The notes beneath the pieces are model-generated. The model searched no databases, had not been told where the DNA came from, and worked only from the letters and a program-made list of their open reading frames with translations. Positions 5,857-5,931 of a stretch of DNA of 5,931 nt are shown in pieces. This DNA comes from an uncultured Sutterella sp. (GTDB taxonomy: Bacteria > Pseudomonadota > Gammaproteobacteria > Burkholderiales > Burkholderiaceae_F), in the NCBI GenBank assembly GCA_937906995.1, contig CALESB010000016.1, positions 1-5,931 of the forward strand, read 5' to 3'. Position numbers and translations under genes: made by a program. Positions within the stretch are counted from its first letter, which is position 1. Every line of letters begins with the position of its first letter.

Positions 5857-5931
5857 TAAAAAGAGTGTGAAATCAGGATTGAACTGGTACGAAAATTCTG
5901 GACAGTAAAAATTAATTAAGAAATTATATTA

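Noticed and set aside
5857..5931. AT-rich tail at the right edge as a promoter or gene start
   Set aside because: It is only 75 bp and cut off by the window. No convincing hexamer pair or ribosome site is visible.

Overview
The window looks like a chromosomal piece of a Gram-negative bacterium, most likely a proteobacterium. It has an exported SGNH-type hydrolase with a Sec signal peptide, a LysR-type regulator divergent from its target operon, a DcuC-family C4-dicarboxylate carrier, strong Shine-Dalgarno sites and classical Rho-independent terminators. Base composition is moderate and slightly AT-rich. A gut-type Burkholderiales such as the Sutterellaceae would fit the content, but that is a weak guess. 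No RNA gene, CRISPR array, insertion sequence or phage gene is visible.

Layout. On the minus strand lie an exported SGNH/GDSL-like hydrolase (8-742) and, upstream of it, a LysR-type regulator (844-1842). Divergent from the regulator, on the plus strand, is a two-gene operon: a lyase of the argininosuccinate lyase/fumarase superfamily (2023-3438) and, 12 bp further, a DcuC-type carrier (3451-4812). A terminator follows (4841-4865). Next come a 60-residue winged-helix-like protein (4963-5145), a strong hairpin (5162-5197), and a GNAT acetyltransferase (5203-5856) that starts almost on top of that hairpin. No gap without a gene exceeds 300 bp.

How it may work. The regulator, lyase and carrier form the usual arrangement of a LysR protein with a divergent catabolic operon. 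The carrier would bring in a dicarboxylate, or exchange it, and the lyase would make or use fumarate or a similar C4 product. The lyase has the family signature loop but replaces the histidine of the 'TH' block with asparagine, so it is probably not the argininosuccinate lyase of arginine synthesis.

The most interesting signal is a 17-bp palindrome of the form TTTGC-N7-GCAAA, a LysR box (T-N11-A). It occurs twice: at 1912-1928 in the divergent promoter region, and at 826-842, directly downstream of the regulator gene and 83 bp upstream of the hydrolase start. The two copies agree at 14 of 17 positions. This suggests that the exported hydrolase belongs to the same regulon, making a three-part set of periplasmic hydrolase, carrier and lyase whose substrate is unknown.
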